A DNA stretch of 23,095 bases, from contig NW_003208985.1 in NCBI RefSeq assembly GCF_000006405.1, positions 15,129 to 38,223 on the forward strand, written 5' to 3'. Source of the stretch: Perkinsus marinus ATCC 50983 (Eukaryota; Perkinsozoa; Perkinsida; Perkinsidae). How positions within the stretch are numbered: the first letter of the stretch is position 1; the number at the start of each line of letters is the position of its first letter. Positions 9,550 through 17,779 of this stretch are shown piece by piece. The notes under the pieces were generated by a model, which searched no databases, had not been told where the DNA came from, and saw only the letters and a program-made list of their open reading frames with translations. The position numbers and the translations under genes were made by a program.

Positions 9550-9571
9550 CTTTGAGCCTCAAAGTTTGAGG
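9550..9571. repeat. 14-nt snap-back composite in P450 copy 3 exon 3
   Basis: TTTGAG, C, CTCAAA, G, TTTGAG. The intact paralogues read GCCTTGAGGCTGG, exactly 14 nt shorter. Centres are at 9557 and 9564. Confidence 0.88.
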
Positions 9572-9645
9572 CTGGTAAAGTCTGGGTTGCCATCCATTAG
9601 GTCACATTGTGCAAAATCTGCACCGCAGATAAGACAGTTGAAGTC

Positions 9646-9664
9646 CCATGCTGACTCAGCATGG
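9646..9664. repeat. 9-bp hairpin replacing paralogous sequence in copy 3 exon 3
   Basis: CCATGCTGA, C, TCAGCATGG. Copies 4 and 5 have CCCTCAGTCAAGATGG-type sequence here, 4 nt shorter. An imperfect inverted repeat seems to have been converted into a perfect one, as quasi-palindrome correction by template switching would do. Confidence 0.75.
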
Positions 9665-9839
9665 TGTCATCGCCTGGTGCCCTACAGAATTGCTTCCCCT
9701 CTGCACTCTGGATATCTCATAGGTTAGGTTCCCGTGGAATATCAATCCGATGATCAGGAAGGTAGACACCCCACCCACCGATAAAATCGTCGCTCGACTC
9801 TCATTCTTTTTAGACGCACTCGGGGGCGAAGCAGCTGAG

Positions 9840-10350
9840 TTCGACTTCCTCGGCAACTGTTCTTGACCTCGCACCTGGGAGAAGTCGGAATATGGTGTAA
9901 CCTGTTAATCTGTCCACGATGGTTAAAGCATGGCCAGTCTCCCTTCTGTCTCGCTCGTCGTGGATCCTGGCCACCGTAAGGACGCATACAGGTCGACACC
10001 CACTACTTGGAACGCGTATTCCGGTAGCGGTATGGGTCCTGCTGATTGCCATATATTAGACGCCTTCGTCGCGGTGTGTAAACATGGACCACGCCCTCCC
10101 GTACAATCTGACGAAATCCGTGGGCACTATTCGATTTGGACAACTTTACGGAAGGTTGACGGGTACGAATCGTACCGTACGATCGATGACCAAGTTGAGA
10201 ATGGACCACTCCTTGAAGAAGTTGGGATTATTACTTTTTCCCAATTACATCGGCGCGTTTCATCAGAAGTTTCATTCGAGAGGATGGATATATAATCATC
10301 TTTTATGGGTCTAGAGTGTATACGTTTCCTTGGAATATACTGAGCATGCA
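9840..10350 (-). mobile_element. fossil LTR-retrotransposon pol fragment (integrase region)
   Basis: Minus-strand translation shows pieces typical of a retrotransposon integrase core, for example IVDRLTGYTIFRLLPGA and a separate GVDLYASL. The arrangement fits Ty3/Gypsy-like or BEL-like LTR elements; I cannot choose between them. It is broken, with several breaks, and no LTR, protease or reverse transcriptase is visible. The left edge abuts truncated P450 copy 3. The right edge is uncertain and may continue towards the assembly gap. Its age cannot be estimated without relatives. It arrived after copy 3 was formed or as part of its rearrangement. Confidence 0.65.
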
Positions 10351-10746
10351 TCTGCCCATACCAAGAGTTACATTCAGCTGGTCATATCATCGAGCCGATT
10401 GTGAAGTCACTTTGCTTGTCTCAGTCGAGGCATGATGTATGCGCCATCGAGACCTCCTTATCGATAGCGTACAACTTTTTGGGTCCTTAGAGATTTACAG
10501 GCTCTGTCCAGGTCGCTTGTCGCGTTCTGTCAAGTGACTAACCGTACGTAACATCTTGCTACACTACCTTAAGACGCAAAACCTGCGACGTCTCACCCGG
10601 CATGCGCCGCGCTTTACACTGAATCTGGCCAACAAATTTGGTGTAGACTACACCGTGTAGTCTGACGAAGCGTGTGAATGTAATGAATACTTCTGATTTA
10701 GTATAGTGGGTATGGTTGCACTATATGTGAATATGGTGAGTGGCTC
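10351..10746. other. spacer up to the assembly gap
   Basis: No gene is visible. It may be the continuation of the retroelement fossil, but I see no motif to support that. A composite hairpin lies at 10641-10663. Confidence 0.4.
10641..10663. repeat. 14-nt snap-back composite
   Basis: GTGTAG, A, CTACAC, C, GTGTAG: perfect 6-1-6-1-6 geometry. The second palindrome extends to 9 bp (AGACTACAC, C, GTGTAGTCT). Confidence 0.8.
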
Positions 10747-10846
10747 NNNNNNNNNNNNNNNNNNNNNNNNNNNNNNNNNNNNNNNNNNNNNNNNNNNNNN
10801 NNNNNNNNNNNNNNNNNNNNNNNNNNNNNNNNNNNNNNNNNNNNNN
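10747..10846. other. assembly gap of 100 N
   Basis: Exactly 100 unknown bases, the usual placeholder for a scaffold join of unknown length. The order and distance of P450 copies 1-3 relative to copies 4-5 therefore depend on scaffolding. Confidence 0.95.
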
Positions 10847-11687
10847 TCGGTAAGACAAGTTGTACTAGCTTGTCCTGACCACTTGTTTTTGCTGCTGTCA
10901 GTTGTAAGCAATTCCGACATCTTGGACTCTCTGCGTCCTTACAATGCCTTACCAATTGCATGACATGCACAACAAATCATCATCACATGTGAATCACATG
11001 ATGTGATCATTACATCATCTTCTTCCCCCTCCGAAGCAAACTAGCAGCTCGCGTCGCTTCGCTCCGGGGAATCTCTAGCTCCTACGGAGGGGGTGTTGCA
11101 GTGCATTTCCTGCATGGTTTTTGCACCTGGTTTGTTATGAAAGTTATGTAATGAAAGTAAAGCGTGGACTCCACAGTGTGAAGTAATAATTGGAGGTTCC
11201 CTTTGAGTAGAGGAGTACTCCCATACGACCGCCAAATGGTTGAAAATTTGCACGAACTGCGTGAGTACACAAATCGTCTAACTGCAAGAAGTGCAAGTAA
11301 ACGTGATGAAATTACGCACGATGTAGGTTTAGGGATGCGTTGAACAGAGTAGAATTGGAGTGTTGGAAGGCGTTTAGAATTAATAAGCGGGAAGCAACGC
11401 ATCAGAGGGACACATGCTGAAGGTTAAAGAGTATGTGATAAGAATTTGTGGAAGAGATTAGAAAATGTGAGATTTTGACGCACGATTATAGCCAAGTAGC
11501 GTGGAAGTATTATAATTTCAGTGGAATATGTCACTTCTAGCGAGATTTTCTCTATTTGAGGGGGTATATACTACTTCTCTAAATGGGGTAAGGAGAAAGT
11601 GGAATTCCGATAGTCTCGCGGCGCTCATGCGAATTGATTGTGCTGTTAATGCATATCTTTGAGTGGTGGCATAGTCGATTATTGAAT

Positions 11688-11709
11688 GTTGGACAGTCCA
11701 ACTTGGACT
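11688..11709. repeat. 14-nt snap-back composite
   Basis: TTGGAC (11689-11694), A, GTCCAA, C, TTGGAC (11703-11708): perfect, centres at 11695 and 11702. Confidence 0.8.
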
Positions 11710-12168
11710 CCTATGGAACGGAGCTTCAACATCTCCATTTTAACCATTGTCTGCAAATCTTCCGGATGGATGAATTCCCTCTAGACAACGGAGAAATGAC
11801 GAAGGAATGATGGAGAAAAAACGAGAAAGTGCAACGCAAGCATCATACACGCGAGTTCAAGCATACGAAACCGTGTCACTGGCGAGTAACGTCGCGCGTC
11901 TCTGGTTGGATCATCGCTGTCACTCCCAGGAAGCGCTAGCTGTGCTGGGCCGTTGCCAAGGAGCTAGTTAGTAAACCTCCCCAAGCTTGAGTAACTAGAG
12001 CCGCATTTCGTTCCCTATACCTGATAGGCTCTGCTCATCTGTAGAAGAACGTGTCTGATGTAGCCTCGCGATGCACATGCGTGTATTCCTTGTGTCACCG
12101 GACGTGAATCAGGATGAGGCCACTGGGCTGGACTTATCTCGGGTGCCCAATGTTTTCCAAGCCTGGTG

Positions 12169-12189
12169 GACTCTAGGCTAGAGTCTCTA
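12169..12189. repeat. 14-nt snap-back composite upstream of P450 copy 4
   Basis: GACTCTAG, G, CTAGAGTC is an 8-bp hairpin centred at 12177. The second centre is 12184 (TAGAG, T, CTCTA). CTCTA recurs 14 nt later. Confidence 0.7.
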
Positions 12190-12224
12190 CCTTCCGGGAA
12201 TTTCGTTTTCTTGACCCGTCCATC

Positions 12225-12300
12225 CCTCCCCGGATAGGGGTGAGCTTTCGTGGTGCTTCGTGCTTCGAGGTATTCACACCCCTTAGCCTCCGGAGCTCTT
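12225..12300 (+). promoter_or_regulatory. upstream block shared by P450 copies 4 and 5
   Basis: CTCCCC, GGATAGGGGTGAG, TGGTGCTYCG, ATTCACACCCCT and GGAGCTC occur in the same order here and at 17435-17590 upstream of copy 5. They lie tens to about two hundred bases before the ATG. Conservation may mean promoter or leader function, or simply recent duplication. AGGGGTG and CACCCCT are themselves inverted. No TATA-like element can be assigned with confidence. Confidence 0.4.
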
Positions 12301-12314
12301 TTTGGATACTAAAA

Positions 12315-14588
12315 ATGGAACCCGTCCTCCATGGTGTTCAGGACCTCATGGTGAAGTGCCGATCGCTCTTCCGGTCGCACGGCGCTCTGATCGTCGTCAC
12401 TGGTGTGGCCTCAATAATCGCCTTGAAGGCTCTTAAGCTCATGAAGCGTACCAGGGTGGATCTCCATGCACTCTTTGGTGGACCAAACCATGTGAGCTCG
12501 GCTGGCCCTTCGCAACTTATAAGATGCAAATATTTCGGCTTTCGCTAGTTCCTCCCGGTCCTTGGTTTCATCCCGAAGTCAGTGGATCACCTCTGTCATG
12601 CATTGGAGATCTACGCTGATACGTATGGCGATGTATACAACATGAGGTCAGGAACAGTTCAATACTGTGCGGACTAATTCACCTACTCTATATTTTGCCT
12701 TCTCAGAATCATCGGCGGGGACGTGATAGTCGTATCTGATCCTGAGCTTATTCGACAAGTTCTGAATGCACGTCCGAGGACCTACATAAAACCCTTCAAT
12801 AAACACAGGATTATGCCGATGGAAGGTATGTTTAACACAGAAGGTGAAGTGTGGAAGCGGAACAGACGATTGGGTGCGCCGGCATTCAACGACATCAACT
12901 CATCGGCTATGATTCCCGATATGTCCAAAGTGGCCTTGAGGCTGGTAAAGTCTGGATTGCCATCCCTTAGGTCCCGTTGTGCAAAAGCTGCACCGCAGAT
13001 ACGACAGTTGAAGTCCCTCAGTCAAGATGGTGTCATCGTATGGCGCCCCACAGAATGGCTTCCCCTCTGCACTTTGGATATCTTATGTGTCACCACTCTC
13101 GGGAAGGATTATAATTTCGTGAATCCAGATGGTGAGCAACGAGTTGAGCTTATGTTCGACGAACGCCCTATGATAGAGTCCCTATCTACTAACTCAAAGT
13201 TTAATGAAGTTATCCTCGCTTTGAATTTCGATATCGAGACCTTGAATTGGTGCAGAGTGTACGAGAATTCAGTGGATTCAACCCACTATTACCAATGATC
13301 TCCATTCTCGTGATGACATCTCAGCCGATAGAGTATATAAAACTGACCCCAGTGGTGCGAAATGCGATTCCGCTACTGGGACGGTAATACCGTCTCAGTG
13401 GCGATACTATCGAGGTGTTATTGTTCGCTCGTTGACAGGCGTGCCACTCGGACGACAATCCGGAGAGCTCCAGCTAGCGATGGACGAGTTATTGGAGGGC
13501 TCGGGTTACGCTGCACAATGCAGTGCTATACCATGGATGACACGGGATAGGTTCCCGTGGAATCTTAATCCGATGATCAAAAAGGTAGACACTTCACCCG
13601 ACGATTACGTCGTCGTTCGCTTATCATTTTTAGATGCACTCGGGGGCGAAGCAGCTGGGAAGAATATGTGATGAAATCATCGAAAAACGGCGGGCGGAGC
13701 GAGACGCGGGAGAACGAGCGGAAAAGCATGATTTGCTGGACAAACTCCTGCATCTCGATGAAGTGGACCTGCGAGGGAACCTTATAACGTAAGTCCTCGT
13801 ACTTCCAGTCTGATACCCGACAGTTGTACGAGTCGACGGAAGTATAGTCTCCGAGTCCTAGGCTAGGACTCCTAGCGTCTTGATTTATATTTACTCGAGT
13901 TGCCAGGTTCCTCATTGCTGGTAGCGACACTACCGCCATGACTGTCGCCTGGTGTCTCTACTATCTGGCCCTATACCCTGGAATACAGGACAAGGCCAGG
14001 GCCGAGGTGGATGGCCTTGGGCATGATCCCGATACGATAGAGGATCTGGACGAGCTAGTTTATGTCAAGTGTTGTATACTCGAGGCCCTCAGGGTGAGTC
14101 CCTGGCAAATCGAGTGGGAGATCCTCGGCCGGTTCTCAGTTGCAACCCCCGGGTGTGCTCCTTCTCAATGAGTGCACTCATGACACGGAGCTTAATGGCC
14201 ACCGAATCCCTTCCGGGACGAAGGTCACGACCCTTCTTCACAAGGCTATGATTACGGAGGCTCAAGGCGGCAAAAACTTCGAGTATATAACTTCCTTTCC
14301 ACTTCATCCCGGGATGTCGTCCATCTCAGTCCTGAGCGTTGGCTTCTCCCCGGCGGCTCCTCGATAGACCAGGCCCGTGTACGTGATCATCTAGCATTTG
14401 GTGGAGGGCCTCGTCAATGCCCTGGACAGAACATGGCCATCAAGGAGGCTGTGGTGATCTTGACTCTACTTCTGAGAAATTTTGGTTCTATGTCATTGAC
14501 TTGTCCCGCTGCAAGTGTTATTGGTGAGGCAACTTTTTCATACGAACCTCTAAATCTCGAGCTGCGAATGTCTCAACGAGTTGGCTAG
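12315..14588 (+). CDS. cytochrome P450 copy 4, apparently intact, eight exons
   Basis: Exons: 12315-12491, 12549-12646, 12707-13131, 13439-13584, 13634-13788, 13907-14093, 14140-14282 and 14330-14588; seven GT-AG introns, five of them 46-60 nt and two longer (307 and 118 nt). Joined length is 1590 nt, 529 residues plus stop, usual for a microsomal P450. An N-terminal hydrophobic anchor (about 24-43) suggests ER-membrane attachment with the catalytic domain in the cytosol. Seen motifs: W141KRNR145 (WxxxR, heme propionate contact), A338GSDTT343 (I-helix oxygen activation), E393ALR396, F-DPERW (444-448) and F467GGGPRQCPG476 with heme-thiolate Cys474. It would bind heme and need a P450 reductase; the substrate is unknown. 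Exon 7 has H where copies 1 and 5 have R (TLLHKAM). I chose ATG 12315 because all array copies align from MEPV-like residues; the open frame extends 25 codons further upstream. Confidence 0.9.
13853..13876. repeat. 14-nt snap-back composite in intron 5 of P450 copy 4
   Basis: TCCTAG (13856-13861), G, CTAGGA, C, TCCTAG (13870-13875): perfect, centres 13862 and 13869, in the intron between exons 5 and 6. The corresponding intron of copy 5 is 60 nt against 118 nt and lacks it. Confidence 0.8.
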
Positions 14589-15816
14589 TGCTGCTACTCT
14601 GCGATTTTATTGCTTCAGCGCTCAGGTTTATTTCCGGTCGCAACAGATGTTTTTGCGTTCACCACCAAATTATCTTCTGGTATATACTAGTATTCCGATG
14701 GTGCGCAGTTTCGAACGCTTCGATTCTATTGGCACGTCGGTTAAACCGGGTTTCTGAACGTAGTTTCTAAATTTCAGAATCTGAAGCGACTCGGTTTAGA
14801 ATCTGAACTTTAGAAACTTCGTTCCGACAGCGCGTCGATTAAAGAACATCAACTTCCGTTCATAGTCATGATGACGTCATGGAAAACCACAGCTCCGAGC
14901 CGTCAGCTCAGGATCGGAAGACTACAGCGCAACTTCGAAAGTTACAACTCAGATATTCTGAGCGCAACTTCGAAAAGATGTAACTCGAAAATTCTGAGAT
15001 GGTGAAGAACGAAAGTTGTAGAAGCTGCGAGCTGCTCCAGTAGATGTGTTGAGAGTCATACGAACGTGTGCTGGATTCAGCGGGATCCGATAGTGAGAAG
15101 TGACAATGTTGTAGTCTTTTGAGGGACGCAACATTATCCTATATTACCTAAGCTGTTATTAGCCTCACGTTCTGCGTAAGATCAGACGGTGTTTCGTCAA
15201 CTCGAAGACTTGGGAAACCGTTATAGACGGTTTTACTTCCTCACTCGACATTGTGCCATAACAATTGCGAATCGAGGGTGGGCTTCGGCCCGCTCATCCG
15301 GGTAGAGTCTACGGCAGATTCTAGTGGACTCAGTCCACAGTGTACAGCGTTCCACTCTTAGGAAGGTCTCTGTGCTGAGGCTGCTCTCGCGTGCGTGCGA
15401 CTACTTAGGTCGTCGTCGCCCGAACACAATCGATCAGGCTATGTGTGTGCGTGCCCCATTGCTCATTGCTTGGAAAAGCATGAAGCGAAGCGGAAATGCT
15501 GAGAGGTGCAAGATTGCTAGAAGCAGTGTGCCTCAATGTTCTGTGTCCTCTAGCTCAGATCCCAGTTGTTGCACTGGGCATCGGTTGTCACTATCTAGTA
15601 GTTGAATCGTTATTGCATCAATATGTCTACTTTTTTTTCTTCTTTCTTCCTTCGTGTGGGAGAATTGCGGATCTGCTCAACTGTGGAAAACCTGCCATGA
15701 CGGTGTAGGCGGCATGCTTTGCCCACAGTTTGATGTGTTCTCGCTGATCACGGTTCGTTTCATAGCCCAAGGGAGGGTGCTGTCGTGTTCGACAGCTGGG
15801 TGGGATATGTATATAT
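14589..15816. other. 3' flank of P450 copy 4 and spacer
   Basis: The first 120 bases (CTCAGGTTTATTTCCGG, CTTCTGGTATA) match the flank after copy 5 at 19782-19900, so the duplicated unit includes the 3' untranslated region. About 14690-14860 resembles the 31-bp minisatellite. A 35-bp direct duplication beginning GCGCAACTTCGAAA lies at 14927-14997. A 16-nt-offset hairpin lies at 15324-15344. Open frames around 15324-15708 look like chance. Confidence 0.5.
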
Positions 15817-16107
15817 GTGTCTCATCTGCAGAAGCAAAGTTGCATGTGCTTTGGAGGCCTCACGGATTGCCCATTATTCTTTTCGGTCAAACTTATTGAT
15901 TCATATGACATCGGTATCAGATATTATCACCCTCATTTCCTAATGAATGACTCCGAACCCTCAAATGATCCCGAGTTGTCACTGGGAAGAACCATACTTG
16001 AGCCCCAAGACGCTACAAGTGAAGTATCCGAAACTAACAGGTTCGCGAATCACGAAAATGATAAAGACTCTTATTGTAGCCCTCACGAAAAAAAGTTCTT
16101 AATGTAA
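15817..16107 (+). CDS. short uncharacterised ORF, doubtful
   Basis: A 96-codon open frame. Its second half from an internal ATG at 15943 is acidic and hydrophilic (MNDSEPSNDPELSLGRTILE), unlike the random frames nearby. It ends just before the 62-bp repeats. No domain, signal peptide or homologue is recognised. It could be one exon of a larger gene or chance. Confidence 0.2.
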   Translation: MSHLQKQSCMCFGGLTDCPLFFSVKLIDSYDIGIRYYHPHFLMNDSEPSNDPELSLGRTILEPQDATSEVSETNRFANHENDKDSYCSPHEKKFLM

Positions 16108-16138
16108 AAAGGTCCATAAGAGCCTCGTGACTCAATTG

Positions 16139-16382
16139 TACAACGTTGATTTTGATAGAAGTTCCGAGGGCTGCAACCAAGTGATTGAGAATATCGGTTG
16201 TACAACGTTGATTTTGGTAGAAGTTCCGAGGGCTGCAACCAAGTGATTGAGAATATCGGTTGTACAACGTTGATTTTGATAGAAGTTCCGAGGGCTGCAA
16301 CCAAGTGATTGAGAATATCGGTTGTACAACGTTGATTTTGATAGAAGTTACAAGGGCTGCAACCAAGTGATTAAGAATATCG
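16139..16382. repeat. 62-bp tandem repeat, four units
   Basis: Units start TACAACGTTGATTTTG at 16139, 16201, 16263 and 16325. The first three are almost identical (one substitution in unit 2); the fourth differs at a few sites (TTACAAGGG for TTCCGAGGG). There is no unique spacer between units, so it is not a CRISPR. The unit contains no stop on the minus strand in any frame, which produces long meaningless minus-strand ORFs. Near identity suggests a young expansion. Confidence 0.92.
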
Positions 16383-16397
16383 CCGATAATCTATCGG
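16377..16397. repeat. 14-nt snap-back insertion at the end of repeat unit 4
   Basis: TATCG, C, CGATA(A), T, (C)TATCG. Units 1-3 read GAGAATATCGGTTG here. Unit 4 reads AAGAATATCG, then 14 extra bases, then GAGG. Centres are at 16383 and 16390. The tandem array serves as its own pre-insertion control. Confidence 0.8.
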
Positions 16398-16469
16398 AGG
16401 CTTATACGGGGGGTGATGTCCCTGCCTCTGGAAGTATTCACGTCCGAAATAGAAAATTATATTATCGTC

Positions 16470-16620
16470 AAAATAGTACTTGATTGCGTTGTCGGAATTG
16501 AAGTCCCAAAATCGATGTTCTAACGTCCCTCTTGTGTGCTGGAGATTTAACGCACAGAATGTAGGTGCGACATTTTTTTATTACTATACGGTATGGTCCA
16601 TACCCTCAGACTCCTCGCTA
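16470..16620. repeat. dispersed repeat, partner at about 21540-21690
   Basis: GATTGYGTTGTCGRAATYGAAGTCC is followed at a similar distance by a T-rich tract (CATTTTTTTATTAC against AATTTTTTATTTCC) and then TAGTTGCTGAG-like sequence in both places. The similarity is patchy. It may be an old duplication of the spacer that precedes P450 units, or a decayed transposon. A composite hairpin (16585-16604) lies in it. Confidence 0.35.
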
Positions 16621-16959
16621 CCTACTTTGTGGCTCAGCAGAAAGCTTCGATAATGTATAGCAAAAGTCAGGCTCTATTCATCACTCTCCGTTCTCATCCC
16701 TGATGACCTGTCGTTGGCTCACTGAGTTCAGGAAACAGTTTAATAGCTAGGTCCCGAAAACGCTCTCAATCTCGGAGAATCCTGGATAGTGCAGCACTTG
16801 AAATACAACAGAGGTGTTAGTTCATGATTTTGGCCGCATCTACAGCGACGGAAGAGTTGTTAATGAGAAGTATAAGATACCATAAGTGATTCCATACGGT
16901 GAAACGTATATACTCGTCATGCACGCAAGTATAAAATTTGCCAGGAACACGGCCTTTGC

Positions 16960-16978
16960 ATGTTTGTACTACAAACAT
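16960..16978. repeat. 9-bp hairpin, 1-nt loop
   Basis: ATGTTTGTA, C, TACAAACAT. A simple hairpin, with no second centre 7 nt away. Confidence 0.7.
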
Positions 16979-17227
16979 ACGATGACCATATCCCTGGCAA
17001 GCGAGACCCGCGTCCTTGGTTAGATTGCCGGTATCATTTTAACGGAACACTAGCTGTGCTATGCCTCTGGCCAACGGGTAGTTGGTGAGCCTTATTAAGG
17101 CTTTTTATACTTCGAAGTCTTCGATGAACTCTCGGTGCAAAATGTGCGTTATCTAGCCTCGCGACGCACATGCGGCCCGCATGTTGACGTGCGCACAAGT
17201 TGTTGATGGCATCGACGATCTCGGCAA

Positions 17228-17239
17228 CCCCCCCCCCCC
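17228..17239. repeat. poly-C run of 12
   Basis: Twelve consecutive C residues in the spacer upstream of P450 copy 5. Such runs are prone to sequencing length errors. Confidence 0.8.
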
Positions 17240-17462
17240 TCGTGTAGGTACACCCCCGGTCCTTTCATTCCCTAGAAACGCCTTTGCGTGCAGGCATTTC
17301 TCATTTATTGTGATGTCGAATTCCGGTGGGATTACAAGACTGTCCCCAACTCGGGTGCTTTAGGATCCCCGAGCTTCCCAGTCTGGGAATCCCGGAACAC
17401 AGTTGCGCTGATCAGCCTATCCTCCGGGAAGATTCCTCCCCTGGATAGGGGTGAGCCCTCAT

Positions 17463-17507
17463 GGTGCTCCGTTCATCAGGGCATAATGCCCTGATGAACG
17501 AAGCACC
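17463..17507. repeat. longest hairpin: 22-position stem, one mismatch, 1-nt loop
   Basis: CGTTCATCAGGGCAT (17470-17484), A, then its perfect complement to 17500. Beyond one C/A mismatch, six more pairs (GGTGCT with AGCACC) extend the stem. It is absent from the matching position upstream of copy 4. Confidence 0.85.
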
Positions 17508-17548
17508 CAGTGTGTGGAGTAGATACTAGCACCCGGGGTGAGCACCCA

Positions 17549-17569
17549 GTGAATGCCTTGGGCATTCAC
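17549..17569. repeat. 9-bp hairpin, TTG loop
   Basis: GTGAATGCC, TTG, GGCATTCAC. The right arm corresponds to GGTATTCAC upstream of copy 4, where the left arm is missing. The left arm therefore looks like an inverted copy of existing sequence. Confidence 0.75.
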
Positions 17570-17779
17570 ACCCCTCAGTCGATGGAGCTCGTTTGCTTGC
17601 GTCGCTTCCCGACTGTATGAAGCGAGAATTAGCAAGATCACAGTCAGAGTTTTAGGCCGACTTTGAATGGAATTTCCAATCATATTTCTAGCATAAAGCG
17701 ACCAGCTGCTATCGCCGGTTCAAGCGTTGGGTACGTCGCATCAGCATTGAACGTCTCAGTACAGGATTGAGTATTAAAC

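Larger units (their letters stand above)
8930..9839 (+). pseudogene. cytochrome P450 copy 3, truncated and rearranged
   Basis: Recognisable parts are exon 1 (about 8930-9110, without its ATG), exon 2 (about 9167-9261), exon 3 from about 9317 to 9719, then a direct jump into the middle of exon 4, intron 4 (about 9761-9811) and the first bases of exon 5. The end of exon 3, intron 3 and the front of exon 4 are deleted, and everything after about 9839 is absent where the retroelement fossil begins. Exon 3 has an in-frame stop (CTTATTTGA where copy 5 has CTTATTCGA). Introns 1 and 2 are close to those of copy 5 (intron 2 differs at only about two sites), so copies 3 and 5 are recent sisters. At least four short inverted duplications are present here and absent from copy 5. 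Confidence 0.85.
10847..12224. other. spacer upstream of P450 copy 4
   Basis: No gene is supported. Composites lie at 11688-11709 and 12169-12189. From about 11880 it is partly alignable with the sequence upstream of copy 5 from about 16985: CTAGCTGTGCT occurs at about 11937 and 17049, and TAGCCTCGCGAYGCACATGCG at about 12060 and 17155. The duplicated unit thus includes roughly 400 bp or more of upstream DNA. Confidence 0.5.
17435..17590 (+). promoter_or_regulatory. upstream block of P450 copy 5, expanded by hairpins
   Basis: It contains the same ordered words as the block before copy 4 (GGATAGGGGTGAG, TGGTGCTCCG, ATTCACACCCCT, GGAGCTC), but about 85 extra bases separate the middle words. 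The extra DNA is mostly two hairpins, 17463-17507 and 17549-17569. If the block is a promoter or leader, its spacing differs greatly between the two intact genes. Confidence 0.45.

Noticed and set aside
8930-9600. Reading the composites as target-site duplications of inserted transposons
   Set aside because: No element lies between the repeats; only the inverted copy does. An excision footprint remains possible, but I found no filled site in the window, so I report only the geometry.
15324-15708. Serine- and arginine-rich overlapping ORFs
   Set aside because: They overlap in different frames, contain a hairpin and low-complexity T/C tracts, and have no recognisable protein features.
16034-16366. 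Long minus-strand open frames through the 62-bp repeats
   Set aside because: The unit lacks minus-strand stops in all frames and its length is not a multiple of three, so the same words appear in rotating frames. This is a by-product of the repeat, not a gene.
16139-16382. CRISPR array
   Set aside because: The units are contiguous with no unique spacers, only four are present, and the DNA is eukaryotic.
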